Shown here piece after piece: positions 7,825 to 14,408 of a stretch of DNA of 27,814 bases. Position 1 is the stretch's first letter. Every line of letters starts with the position of its first letter. A program made the translations under genes and the position numbers. Source of the DNA: Chloroflexi bacterium RBG_16_51_16 (GTDB taxonomy: Bacteria; Chloroflexota; Anaerolineae; Anaerolineales; Villigracilaceae); NCBI GenBank assembly GCA_001796785.1, contig MGNL01000147.1, forward strand, positions 1 through 27,814, given 5' to 3'. The notes beneath the pieces are model-generated. The model did not search any database and was not told the DNA's origin. It saw only the letters and a program-made list of their open reading frames with translations.

Positions 7825-8760
7825 ATGAAATGTAGAAAATGTGGCGAAAAAGCATCCGTAAACATGCGCCAGCACAAATTGGCGTTGTGCAAAGACCATT
7901 ATCTGGAATGGATTCCCGAACAGACGGATCGCTTTATAAAAAAATATCAAATGTTTTCTCCCGATGAGCGGATCCTTGTTGCCGTTTCGGGTGGGAAGGA
8001 CTCGCTCTCTCTCTGGGATATATTGGTCCGCCTGGGTTTTCATGCGGACGGCTTGTATATCGGCTTGGGCATCGATGGGGGTATCAATTATTCGAACGAA
8101 TCGCAGCGTTTGACGGAAGAATTCGCAAACCAAAATAACCTAAAATTGCATATCGTGGAAATCGAGCGCGAGTATGGGTTGTCCATTCCAGCTCTGTCCA
8201 TGCAGACGCAGCGAGGTCTGGGCAAACCCTGTGCGGTTTGCGGATTGACAAAACGCCATGAAATGAATCGCATCGCCCGCGATCTAGGGTACGACGTGCT
8301 AGCCACAGGCCACAATCTGGATGACGAAGCTGCCGTACTTTTTGGCAACACCCTGACCTGGTCGGCAGATTATCTTCTTCGCCAGGGACCGGTCCTGCCT
8401 GCATCGGATGGTCTGTCGAGAAAGGTCAAACCTCTTTGCCGGTTCTACGAGCGCGAGATGACGGCATATGCGCTTCTTCGAGGAATCAACTATATATATG
8501 AGGAATGCCCTCACGCTGTGGGATCAACCTCGATTTATTACAAGGAAATTCTGAATCAAATTGAGACCGCCCGTCCGGGTGCAAAATTAACCTTCTATCT
8601 GCGGTTTCTAGAAGCCAGACGTAGTGGCGAACTATTTGTTGAACCCAATCTTGAAGCAGCTCATCTTCATCCATGTACAAACTGCGGACAGCTGACCTCA
8701 GCGCCCGATTTATGCACCTTCTGCAGGATGATGGAGAAAGTCAAACCCACACCAGTTTAA
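7825..8760 (+). CDS. ttuA: TtuA-type tRNA 2-thiolation enzyme
   Basis: TtuA exchanges O2 of ribothymidine 54 in the tRNA T-loop for sulfur, using ATP and an oxygen-labile [4Fe-4S] cluster, which stabilises tRNA at high temperature. All key features are present in the 311-residue protein: an N-terminal zinc finger (C3, C6, C22, H25), the PP-loop SGGKDS (55-60), three cluster cysteines in C136-A-V-C139 and E-C228-P-H, and a C-terminal zinc finger (C284, C287, C297, C300). These correspond closely to Thermus TtuA. It lies 131 bases after ttuB on the same strand; that gap has no gene and no clear promoter. The paralogous TtcA/NcsA enzymes lack this double zinc-finger pattern with an adjacent TtuB. 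Confidence 0.88.
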   Translation: MKCRKCGEKASVNMRQHKLALCKDHYLEWIPEQTDRFIKKYQMFSPDERILVAVSGGKDSLSLWDILVRLGFHADGLYIGLGIDGGINYSNESQRLTEEFANQNNLKLHIVEIEREYGLSIPALSMQTQRGLGKPCAVCGLTKRHEMNRIARDLGYDVLATGHNLDDEAAVLFGNTLTWSADYLLRQGPVLPASDGLSRKVKPLCRFYEREMTAYALLRGINYIYEECPHAVGSTSIYYKEILNQIETARPGAKLTFYLRFLEARRSGELFVEPNLEAAHLHPCTNCGQLTSAPDLCTFCRMMEKVKPTPV

Positions 8761-8862
8761 ATTTAGGGATTGCATAACCGAACAGGCTTCATGCTTCAAA
8801 AGAGTTAATTTTCTCAGCCGCCGAGCGTACTTGATCTTCGAATAAAGTGAGCCATAGCAAAA

Positions 8863-9891
8863 ATGACTGATCGAAACAGGACATTAACCCGGAAAAAACC
8901 GATCAAACAACCCCCAGTTCTGTTTGATAAAACCCAGGCGATCATCAAGAAATTAAATACCCTGCTGGGTGGAACGATCATTTCCTATTTCAATAATCCA
9001 CGCGGGAGCATTTGTCATGATGATGTGGTTGCGCTTTATGAACTCCTGGAGACTTTGGGCAAAACGCCGGAAATTTATATCTTCATTAAATCGAGCGGGG
9101 GCAATGGTCAGGCCTCGCTGCGGCTGGTCAATGTTCTCCGCCAGTATTGTGACCGCGTAATTGCACTTGTTCCGCTGGAATGTGCCTCCGCGGCAACCAT
9201 GATCGCCCTGGGCGCTAATGAGATCCTCATGGGCCCAATGGCTTATTTGACCGCTGTGGATACATCCCTGACCCATTCCCTTTCACCCATAGATAGGGAC
9301 AACGAACGGGTCAGCGTCAGCCTGGATGAACTGACCCGGGTGGTGCGCTTATGGCAGGCTCAGCGTACGGATTCGGATTCCCGTGAGAACCCTTATCAGC
9401 AATTGTTCCAGCATGTCCATCCGCTCGTGATAGGCGCAGTGGATCGGGCGGAATCACTTTCCATCATGCTTTGCAAGGAGCTGCTGGCCTATCACATATT
9501 GGATGAGGCCGTTGCTGATCAAATCGCAAATGCATTGAACGCGAAATATCCCTCTCACAGCTATCCCATATTGTATGAAGAGGCTGAGCGGATAGGATTG
9601 CGTGTCAGCCGGATGCCGTCGCAGATCAACGCGCTGCTATTAGAGCTGAATGAGTTGTATAGTGAAATGGGGCAGCGAGCCACAACGGATTATGACGACA
9701 CCCACGCGCACGGAAACGAGATACTCAACATCTGGGAATCAACGAAATTACAGGTTTACTACCAGCAAGATAAGGACTGGTTCTACCGCACCGAAGAACG
9801 ACGCTGGATCACGCTCAACGATAACAGCAGTTGGCGCCGCATTCAGAAGGTCGGAAATACCGTTCAGAAATCGATCTTGCATATCACTTGA
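8863..9891 (+). CDS. SDH-family Clp-fold serine proteinase
   Basis: This 342-residue protein resembles the serine dehydrogenase proteinase (SDH, 'SDH_sah') family, which has the ClpP/crotonase fold. Evidence is the strand-glycine loop I-K-S-S-G-G (75-80), the nucleophile-elbow-like C-A-S-A-A-T-M-I-A-L-G-A-N-E-I-L-M (candidate nucleophile S109), and the following segment G-P-M-A-Y-L-T-A-V-D-T-S with a conserved-type Asp (D133). There is no signal peptide or membrane helix, so it is likely cytosolic. The C-terminal ~100 residues are helical and then Trp/Tyr-rich, without a known domain. The ribosome site is weak. The gene ends at a strong terminator. Substrate is unknown. Confidence 0.78.
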   Translation: MTDRNRTLTRKKPIKQPPVLFDKTQAIIKKLNTLLGGTIISYFNNPRGSICHDDVVALYELLETLGKTPEIYIFIKSSGGNGQASLRLVNVLRQYCDRVIALVPLECASAATMIALGANEILMGPMAYLTAVDTSLTHSLSPIDRDNERVSVSLDELTRVVRLWQAQRTDSDSRENPYQQLFQHVHPLVIGAVDRAESLSIMLCKELLAYHILDEAVADQIANALNAKYPSHSYPILYEEAERIGLRVSRMPSQINALLLELNELYSEMGQRATTDYDDTHAHGNEILNIWESTKLQVYYQQDKDWFYRTEERRWITLNDNSSWRRIQKVGNTVQKSILHIT

Positions 9892-9915
9892 ACATTCGAA
9901 CCGAAATTATGAAAG

Positions 9916-9950
9916 AGCGCCTCCGCAGATTGCTGCGGAGGCGCTTTTTT
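9916..9950 (+). terminator. Rho-independent terminator
   Basis: A perfect 13-bp stem (9916-9928 with 9933-9945) and ATTG loop is followed by six T. It terminates the ttuB-ttuA-SDH direction and stands tail to tail with glnA. Confidence 0.95.
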
Positions 9951-10005
9951 ATCCTGATCAACCAGGCATGTTACCAAGGAATGGTTTTCGTCCGATTCGA
10001 TAAAT

Positions 10006-11340
10006 TCACGCCGTTTCAAGATAGCGCTGAATCTCGTAATCGGTTACGTGGATTCGGTAATCATCCCACTCCTCCCATTTAGCGCGGGAAAAGGCTTCAA
10101 AAATCGAATTACCAAGGGCGGATTTCAACATCTCATCCCTCTCCAATTCATCCAGTGCCTCAGCCAGTGAGCCTGGCAGCTCGCCTACACCCATGCGTAC
10201 CCGCTCTTCCTTTTCCAGATGATACAGGTTGATGTTGTTCAACGGTTTGGGGGGCGTCAAACCCTTATCGATGCCATCCAACGCTGCAGCCAGCATCCCT
10301 GCAAAGGCCAGGTAGGGATTCGAAGAAGGATCGGGGAAGCGCAGCTCGGCGCGCATGGATTTATGACGGCCTTCGGTGTATCGTGGAATGCGGATAAGGG
10401 CAGATCGGTTGATCTGCGCCCAACCGATATAGACCGGCGCTTCATAGCCTGGAACGAGTCGTTTATAGGAATTGACCGTCGGGGCGACGAGGGCTGCCAG
10501 TGCCCGGGCATGCGCCAATTGACCGGCGATGAAAGAATAGGCAACCTTGGACAGGTGATATTCATCCTTGCCGTCGAAGAACAGGTTTTCACCTTTCTTA
10601 TCGAATAAGGATTGATGGCAATGCATGCCAGATCCATTCATGCCAAACACAGGTTTCGGCATGAAAGAGGCGGTTAATCCTTGTTGCGCTGCGATCGCCT
10701 TGACGGTGTATTTCAAGGTCATCACATTGTCAGCCGCCCGCAAGGCATCTGCGAACCGGAAATCGATTTCGTGTTGACCAAGAGCCACCTCGTGATGGCC
10801 GACCTCGACCTCAAGTCCCATGATGTCCAGGGCATCCATCAAGGATGTGCGCACGCGCGCCGCCTCATCATAAGCCGAGAAATCGAAATAACCGCCGATG
10901 TCGTGCGGAACAGGGTGTATGTCACCGTTGGCAGGCTTGAACAGGAAGAATTCAGGTTCGGGACCGACGTTGTAGATCCAGCCGCGCTCGGATATTTTTG
11001 CCAAAAGCCTCTTTAGCAAGCCTCGTGGGTCTCCTTCAAACGATTTTCCGTCAGGCATGTAGATATCGCAGAAGACCCTAGCCCTCCGCCGTTCCTGCGA
11101 GCTCCACGGAAGCACGGCATACGTGTCTGGATCGAGTCTCAGGTGCATGTCGCTTTCTTGAATTCGCGCAAATCCTTCCACGGATGAACCGTCGAACCAG
11201 ACTCCATCCTCAAGGGCTGCATCCAGCCCTCTCACCGGCATATCCACGCTCTTCACGGCGCCGGTAACGTCTGAAAATTGTAGGGAGATGAACTTTATTT
11301 CATCATCCTTTACTCGTTTTAGCAAATCCTTTGCATCCAT
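10006..11340 (-). CDS. glnA: Glutamine synthetase, type I
   Basis: GlnA makes glutamine from glutamate and ammonia with ATP and forms a dodecamer in the cytosol. The 444-residue length, with no insert and no adenylylation-site tyrosine motif in the C-terminal region, indicates the GSI-alpha subtype, controlled by feedback rather than adenylylation. Motifs are the beta-grasp segment F-D-G-S-S (49-53), G-P-E-P-E-F-F (126-132), H-H-E-V-A-x-G-Q-H-E (182-191), N-G-S-G-M-H (235-240), N-R-S-A-L-I-R (311-317) and R-A-E-L-R-F-P-D (330-337). AAAAGGAG lies upstream of the ATG. A TATAAT box (11368-11363) gives a very short leader, so it has its own promoter despite following the EamA gene. Confidence 0.97.
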   Translation of the reverse strand: MDAKDLLKRVKDDEIKFISLQFSDVTGAVKSVDMPVRGLDAALEDGVWFDGSSVEGFARIQESDMHLRLDPDTYAVLPWSSQERRRARVFCDIYMPDGKSFEGDPRGLLKRLLAKISERGWIYNVGPEPEFFLFKPANGDIHPVPHDIGGYFDFSAYDEAARVRTSLMDALDIMGLEVEVGHHEVALGQHEIDFRFADALRAADNVMTLKYTVKAIAAQQGLTASFMPKPVFGMNGSGMHCHQSLFDKKGENLFFDGKDEYHLSKVAYSFIAGQLAHARALAALVAPTVNSYKRLVPGYEAPVYIGWAQINRSALIRIPRYTEGRHKSMRAELRFPDPSSNPYLAFAGMLAAALDGIDKGLTPPKPLNNINLYHLEKEERVRMGVGELPGSLAEALDELERDEMLKSALGNSIFEAFSRAKWEEWDDYRIHVTDYEIQRYLETA

Positions 11341-11362
11341 AGCGCTCCTTTTCTACAAACTT

Positions 11363-11368
11363 ATTATA
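11363..11368 (-). promoter_or_regulatory. -10 box of glnA
   Basis: TATAAT on the minus strand, 22 bases upstream of the glnA ATG. No good -35 is seen at 17 bases (GACCAA), so it may need an activator. No known GlnR or NtcA-type operator was recognised. Confidence 0.45.
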
Positions 11369-11407
11369 AGAATGGGTTGAAATTGTTGGTCTGGATCCAG
11401 ATCACAG

Positions 11408-12337
11408 TCAGTCAGCAGGCAGTGCAGCCGTTTCCTCCTTATCCTTCACCCTGGTTTGACTGGATGTGTTGATCAAAATCACCGAGCCGACGATGATCAC
11501 GGCCGCAATCACGGTGCGAAGGCTCAGCAATTCAGCGCCCAACCAGGATCCGACTATCAACGCGATCACTGGATTGACGTAGGCATAGGTGGAGACCAGC
11601 GGCAGCGGCGCATTCCTAAGCAGCCATGCATAACAAACGAATCCGATCAGAGCACCGAAGACGATAAGGTATCCAAGGGATACCAGCGAGCGTGTGGTGA
11701 TCTCTGAAATTTTCAATATTGTCCATTCACCGGTCAAAATAGCGAGCAGGTATAAACCTACGCCTCCCGCAAACATTTGGATAGCAATACTGGTGAGAGT
11801 GGAAGTTGGCATGTCGGTGTGATGGCTGAAAACCGAGCCGAATGCCCAGAATATCGATGCACCTAACAGCGCAGGAACACCATACACAGCCATTCGGTCC
11901 GGGTTGATGGCTGCATGGGTAGATCCGGCCAGAAGAGCAATTCCACCAAATCCGATAAGAACCCCAAGGATGACGCGCCAATCCGGTTTGAGACTGCCAG
12001 GCCGGAGAGCATCGATGATGACCATCCAGATTGGTACGGAGGCGACGATCAATGCAGCAATGCTTGATACGACATATTGTTCCGCCCAACTGACGATGCC
12101 ATTGCCTCCAACAAGCAGCAGCAATCCAACGATGATTGCTGAGCGCCACTGCCGGGGTGTTGGATTTTGATCACCCGCTGACCTCCGCCAGGCGTACAGG
12201 AGAATGGCGGCAATGAGAAACCTCGTCCCGGCCATAAGGAATGGGGGGATGGTTTCAACCGCGAACCGGATCGCCAGATAGGTTGAGCCCCAGGCGATGT
12301 ACACAGCGATCAAAGCAGTCCAAATTTTTGCTTTCAT
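11408..12337 (-). CDS. EamA/DMT-family exporter (YedA-like)
   Basis: This 309-residue inner-membrane protein has about ten hydrophobic helices arranged as two EamA repeats. The first begins at the N-terminus with Y-I-A-W-G-S-T-Y-L-A-I-R, a signature of the YedA/RhtA-like drug/metabolite transporter group. The second repeat has S-I-F-W-A-F-G-S-V, and an A-Y-V-N-P-V-I-A-L motif sits near the end of helix 9. Such proteins usually export amino acids or other metabolites; the substrate is not determinable. AGGAGA is five to six bases upstream of the ATG. It follows the AraC/MGMT gene by 17 bases, so they share an operon. Confidence 0.9.
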   Translation of the reverse strand: MKAKIWTALIAVYIAWGSTYLAIRFAVETIPPFLMAGTRFLIAAILLYAWRRSAGDQNPTPRQWRSAIIVGLLLLVGGNGIVSWAEQYVVSSIAALIVASVPIWMVIIDALRPGSLKPDWRVILGVLIGFGGIALLAGSTHAAINPDRMAVYGVPALLGASIFWAFGSVFSHHTDMPTSTLTSIAIQMFAGGVGLYLLAILTGEWTILKISEITTRSLVSLGYLIVFGALIGFVCYAWLLRNAPLPLVSTYAYVNPVIALIVGSWLGAELLSLRTVIAAVIIVGSVILINTSSQTRVKDKEETAALPAD

Positions 12338-12354
12338 TTTTCTCCTGCGCCAAA

Positions 12355-13233
12355 TTACACTAATACTCTTTCACTGGTATTCAGCTGGCTGGCTTCCCAA
12401 CCCAGCAGTGCTTTTTTCCTGGCTGAGCCATACCGATAATTTCCAAACTCGCCAACCTTGCGGATGACTCGGTGGCATGGGATGAGCACGGCTACTGGAT
12501 TATGACCAACGGCATTGCCAACTGCGCGGCTAGCCGACGAGTCACCGATGCCTTGTGCCAGTCGCTCGTACGTTGTCACCCGACCCGGTTGGATATTCAT
12601 GAGCGCTTCCCATACTTTGAGCTGGAAATTGGTCCCCCTCAGATGCAGTTTCAGATTACTCCCGCTCCGGCGTTTGAGATCGAAAATGGGTTTGACGAAA
12701 ATTGCTGTTGCTTGATGATCTTCCATCAAACGGGCTTGTTTCCATTCCAGTACCAGCGTGTCAATCGCAGCGCCTTCCCCTGACTCGACAAATCCAAGAT
12801 GACAAATGCCTCGGTCGGTGATTCCAACCAGGGCTTTACCAAAGGGCGTCTCGTGAATCCCATAACGGATAGTCAAACCGGCGCCGTGTGATTTGTATTC
12901 ACCGGGAGTGATGGCCTCCGTGGTTATAAACAGATCGTGCAGTCGTCCCAGGCTCGATAATCCCACCTGGTAAGCAGTTTCCAGCAGGTTCTCCGATTTC
13001 TCCAACCATTCCTTGGCCGATTGCTTGGTGAGATATTGCAGGAATCGCTTTGGGCTTATTCCAGCCCAACGCGTGAACAGGCGCTGGAAATGGTATTCGC
13101 TAATTCCGATTTCCCCTGCGATATCCTTGAGTTCCGGTTGAAGGTTTTTATTCTTTTCCAAAAACAGGATAGCCTGCTCTATCCTTCTGTAATCTTCGCT
13201 GGCTTGATGATAGGTGTAGGTATTGTTATACAT
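12355..13233 (-). CDS. AraC-HTH / O6-methylguanine methyltransferase fusion (Ada-like)
   Basis: This 292-residue protein joins an AraC-type double HTH (residues ~15-105) to a methylguanine-DNA methyltransferase domain with active site P-C-H-R-V-I (about 245-250) preceded by V-G-N-A-V-G-x-N-P. It is a suicide alkyl acceptor that repairs O6-alkylguanine and probably also regulates transcription. The N-terminal zinc domain of E. coli Ada, which senses methylphosphotriesters, is absent, so any sensing must differ. The start at 13233 has AAGGAGA seven bases upstream. A longer frame to 13368 adds 45 atypical residues and abuts the upstream stop, so it is rejected. It sits between an ABM-domain gene and an EamA exporter. 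Confidence 0.9.
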   Translation of the reverse strand: MYNNTYTYHQASEDYRRIEQAILFLEKNKNLQPELKDIAGEIGISEYHFQRLFTRWAGISPKRFLQYLTKQSAKEWLEKSENLLETAYQVGLSSLGRLHDLFITTEAITPGEYKSHGAGLTIRYGIHETPFGKALVGITDRGICHLGFVESGEGAAIDTLVLEWKQARLMEDHQATAIFVKPIFDLKRRSGSNLKLHLRGTNFQLKVWEALMNIQPGRVTTYERLAQGIGDSSASRAVGNAVGHNPVAVLIPCHRVIRKVGEFGNYRYGSARKKALLGWEASQLNTSERVLV

Positions 13234-13368
13234 TTGAGTCTCCTTGGGTATCCGCTGAACATTGTAGGGTTCCCCCGGTCCAAAGGCTACCCGATTCTTG
13301 CTCAATTGCATTTGTTCCCCTGACCGTTCTTCCAAACCGGTAGATCGGATAATTTCGGATCCTATCAT

Positions 13369-13677
13369 TCAGGATGCCATCCCTACCACATCGTAGTGAA
13401 CAACTCGGGGCTCGAACTCCAGCAAAAAATCCTGATCTTCGGGATAATACTTTGCCTTTTCAACGTCCTCTCCTGCAAAATCCCGGATCGCTTCCAGATT
13501 TTCCCACAGGGTAAGGGTCATAAAATGGGTCACACCTCCATCCGCTCTCTCGAGAATATGCACACTGAGATTGCCTCGGATGGAACGATAATCGGGTATG
13601 GCTCGTTCATTCACATACTTTCGGTATTGAACAGCCTTGGTTGTCAGGACCTTTCCATGCCACAAACGAGCAATCAT
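13369..13677 (-). CDS. ABM-superfamily protein
   Basis: This 102-residue protein has the antibiotic-biosynthesis-monooxygenase (dimeric ferredoxin-like) fold pattern: an N-terminal M-I-A-R-L-W-H-G-K strand, a helix with Y-x-x-Y, then H-F-M-T-L-T-L-W-E-N-L-E-A-I-R-D-F-A-G and a C-terminal V-V-H-Y-D-V strand. Members include small heme-independent monooxygenases and many uncharacterised stress proteins, so no specific reaction is assigned. AAGGAG stands four bases before the ATG. It heads the operon with the Ada-like gene and exporter. One arm of a 12-bp inverted repeat lies 18 bases upstream. Confidence 0.85.
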   Translation of the reverse strand: MIARLWHGKVLTTKAVQYRKYVNERAIPDYRSIRGNLSVHILERADGGVTHFMTLTLWENLEAIRDFAGEDVEKAKYYPEDQDFLLEFEPRVVHYDVVGMAS

Positions 13678-13694
13678 TGTGCTCCTTCCATGGG

Positions 13695-13706
13695 TTGTTC
13701 GAAAAC
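13695..13706. repeat. Left arm of 12-bp inverted repeat
   Basis: TTGTTCGAAAAC, 18 bases upstream of the ABM gene start. Its perfect inverted copy is at 14280-14291, and the two bracket the candidate structured RNA. It could be a shared operator or the terminal repeat of a small element; no target-site duplication was found. Confidence 0.4.
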
Positions 13707-13802
13707 TTCATCGAGCGGCGACCCGTACGGTCTTTCTGCGCACGACCGGAAATTTAAACCGATGCCTGGTACAAGCCGCAACACGAGTAACCATTCTCCC
13801 GT

Positions 13803-13833
13803 AAAACAAAAGAGCACGCCAGGGCGTGCTCTT
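13803..13833 (-). terminator. Rho-independent terminator of the candidate RNA
   Basis: On the minus strand a 10-bp GC-rich stem (13833-13824 with 13819-13810) with a CCTG-type loop is followed by TTTGTTTT. It stops transcription coming from 14239 before the ABM operon. Confidence 0.88.
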
Positions 13834-14199
13834 AAAATAATGCTCAGCAATTAAAAAAGCAGCCCTTCCAATGTCAAAGCAGACAAGACGCGCTTCGTGC
13901 CTGCATCACTGCGTCCGCTTTGTTTCACCCGTTGCCGGATGGGTTTGAGCGGAGGCCAACCGTGTTTCATAACACCGTTGGTCCGGTCGCTTTCTTTGGA
14001 AGGAGAAGGGAGCCAGTGATCTGGCTCCAGAGGCATCCGCTGATCGATCCGATTTTTCCGATAACACCCACTCCCATCCCCATTTCCGTGATTTGAAAAT
14101 GAGCATGAGCTGGGGTCGGTTAGCGTCCCGTTCGCACGGGAGAACCTCCACCTCGTAGTCCTGCCTGCTTCCAGCCAGGACCCAGCCGCTAGATCTCCA

Positions 14200-14235
14200 T
14201 TATTCAGTTTTTAAGTAGTTATGTCCAAAAGCCAT
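14200..14235 (-). CDS. 11-codon ORF at the 5' end of the candidate RNA
   Basis: An ATG four bases after the predicted transcription start opens an 11-codon frame ending in TAA at 14200. It has no ribosome site and would be near-leaderless. It may be a leader peptide for the structured RNA, or chance. Confidence 0.2.
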   Translation of the reverse strand: MAFGHNYLKTE

Positions 14236-14245
14236 AACGCCGCTC

Positions 14246-14274
14246 ATTTTACACGTGCATCCATTCGCCGTCAA
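14246..14274 (-). promoter_or_regulatory. Promoter of the candidate structured RNA
   Basis: TTGACG (14274-14269) and TAAAAT (14251-14246) on the minus strand are separated by exactly 17 bases. No start codon of a real gene follows; the transcript runs into the structured region. Confidence 0.68.
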
Positions 14275-14279
14275 GTTGG

Positions 14280-14291
14280 GTTTTCGAACAA
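14280..14291. repeat. Right arm of 12-bp inverted repeat
   Basis: GTTTTCGAACAA is the exact reverse complement of 13695-13706. It stands five bases upstream of the -35 of the candidate RNA promoter and nine bases before the candidate -35 of the amine oxidase gene, so it is placed to act on both divergent promoters. Confidence 0.4.
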
Positions 14292-14299
14292 ATGGCAGG

Positions 14300-14335
14300 T
14301 TGTAGTTAGTCTAATTATTGGATAAGATATATCCA
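14300..14335 (+). promoter_or_regulatory. Candidate promoter and operator of the amine oxidase
   Basis: A weak promoter, TTGTAG (14300-14305), 17 bases, TAAGAT (14323-14328), is overlapped by the inverted repeat TGGATA-AGATA-TATCCA (14319-14335). A dyad on top of the -10 would suit a repressor. The leader to the ATG is about 74 bases. Confidence 0.4.
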
Positions 14336-14408
14336 GATTCAACCTCTTGCAACAACTTTCACTACCAGGATAAAAAACGGTTGAGACTTTACTTCAGGAG
14401 AATAAGTC

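Larger units (their letters stand above)
13803..14239 (-). ncRNA. Candidate structured RNA, ~437 nt, class unknown
   Basis: A consensus promoter (14274-14246) and a strong terminator (13833-13803) on the minus strand enclose about 437 bases without a convincing gene. The transcript would fold into many hairpins. These include TCCCGT-GCGA-ACGGGA with a GNRA loop (14113-14128), GGAGCCAG-ATCA-CTGGCTCC (14009-14028), and a long helix formed by CGGACCAAC..GTGTT with AACAC..GTTGG..TCCG (13950-13985) with one mismatch and a bulge. A further 9-bp pairing joins AAAGCGGAC and GTCTGCTTT (13874-13922). It lacks the conserved cores of RNase P RNA, tmRNA, SRP RNA and the T-box. It may be an independent RNA or a long leader for the ABM operon. 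A 95-codon frame without a start codon crosses it, so a decayed gene is the alternative. Confidence 0.45.

Noticed and set aside
13234..13368. N-terminal extension of the Ada-like protein by 45 residues
   Set aside because: The sequence does not resemble the family, and the ATG at 13233 has an excellent ribosome site.
13840..13860. Terminator at the six-T run before 13855 (minus strand)
   Set aside because: No stem directly precedes the T run; the real terminator is the hairpin at 13810-13833.
13906..14189. Minus-strand protein-coding frame in the candidate RNA region
   Set aside because: The frame of about 95 codons has no ATG near its start, no ribosome site and consists largely of sequence from strong hairpins; no family is recognised.
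13803..14239. RNase P RNA, tmRNA or SRP RNA
   Set aside because: Length fits the first two, but GAGGAAAGTCC and ACAGAA..GGCTTA (RNase P), the tmRNA tag and tRNA-like end, and the SRP core motif are all missing.
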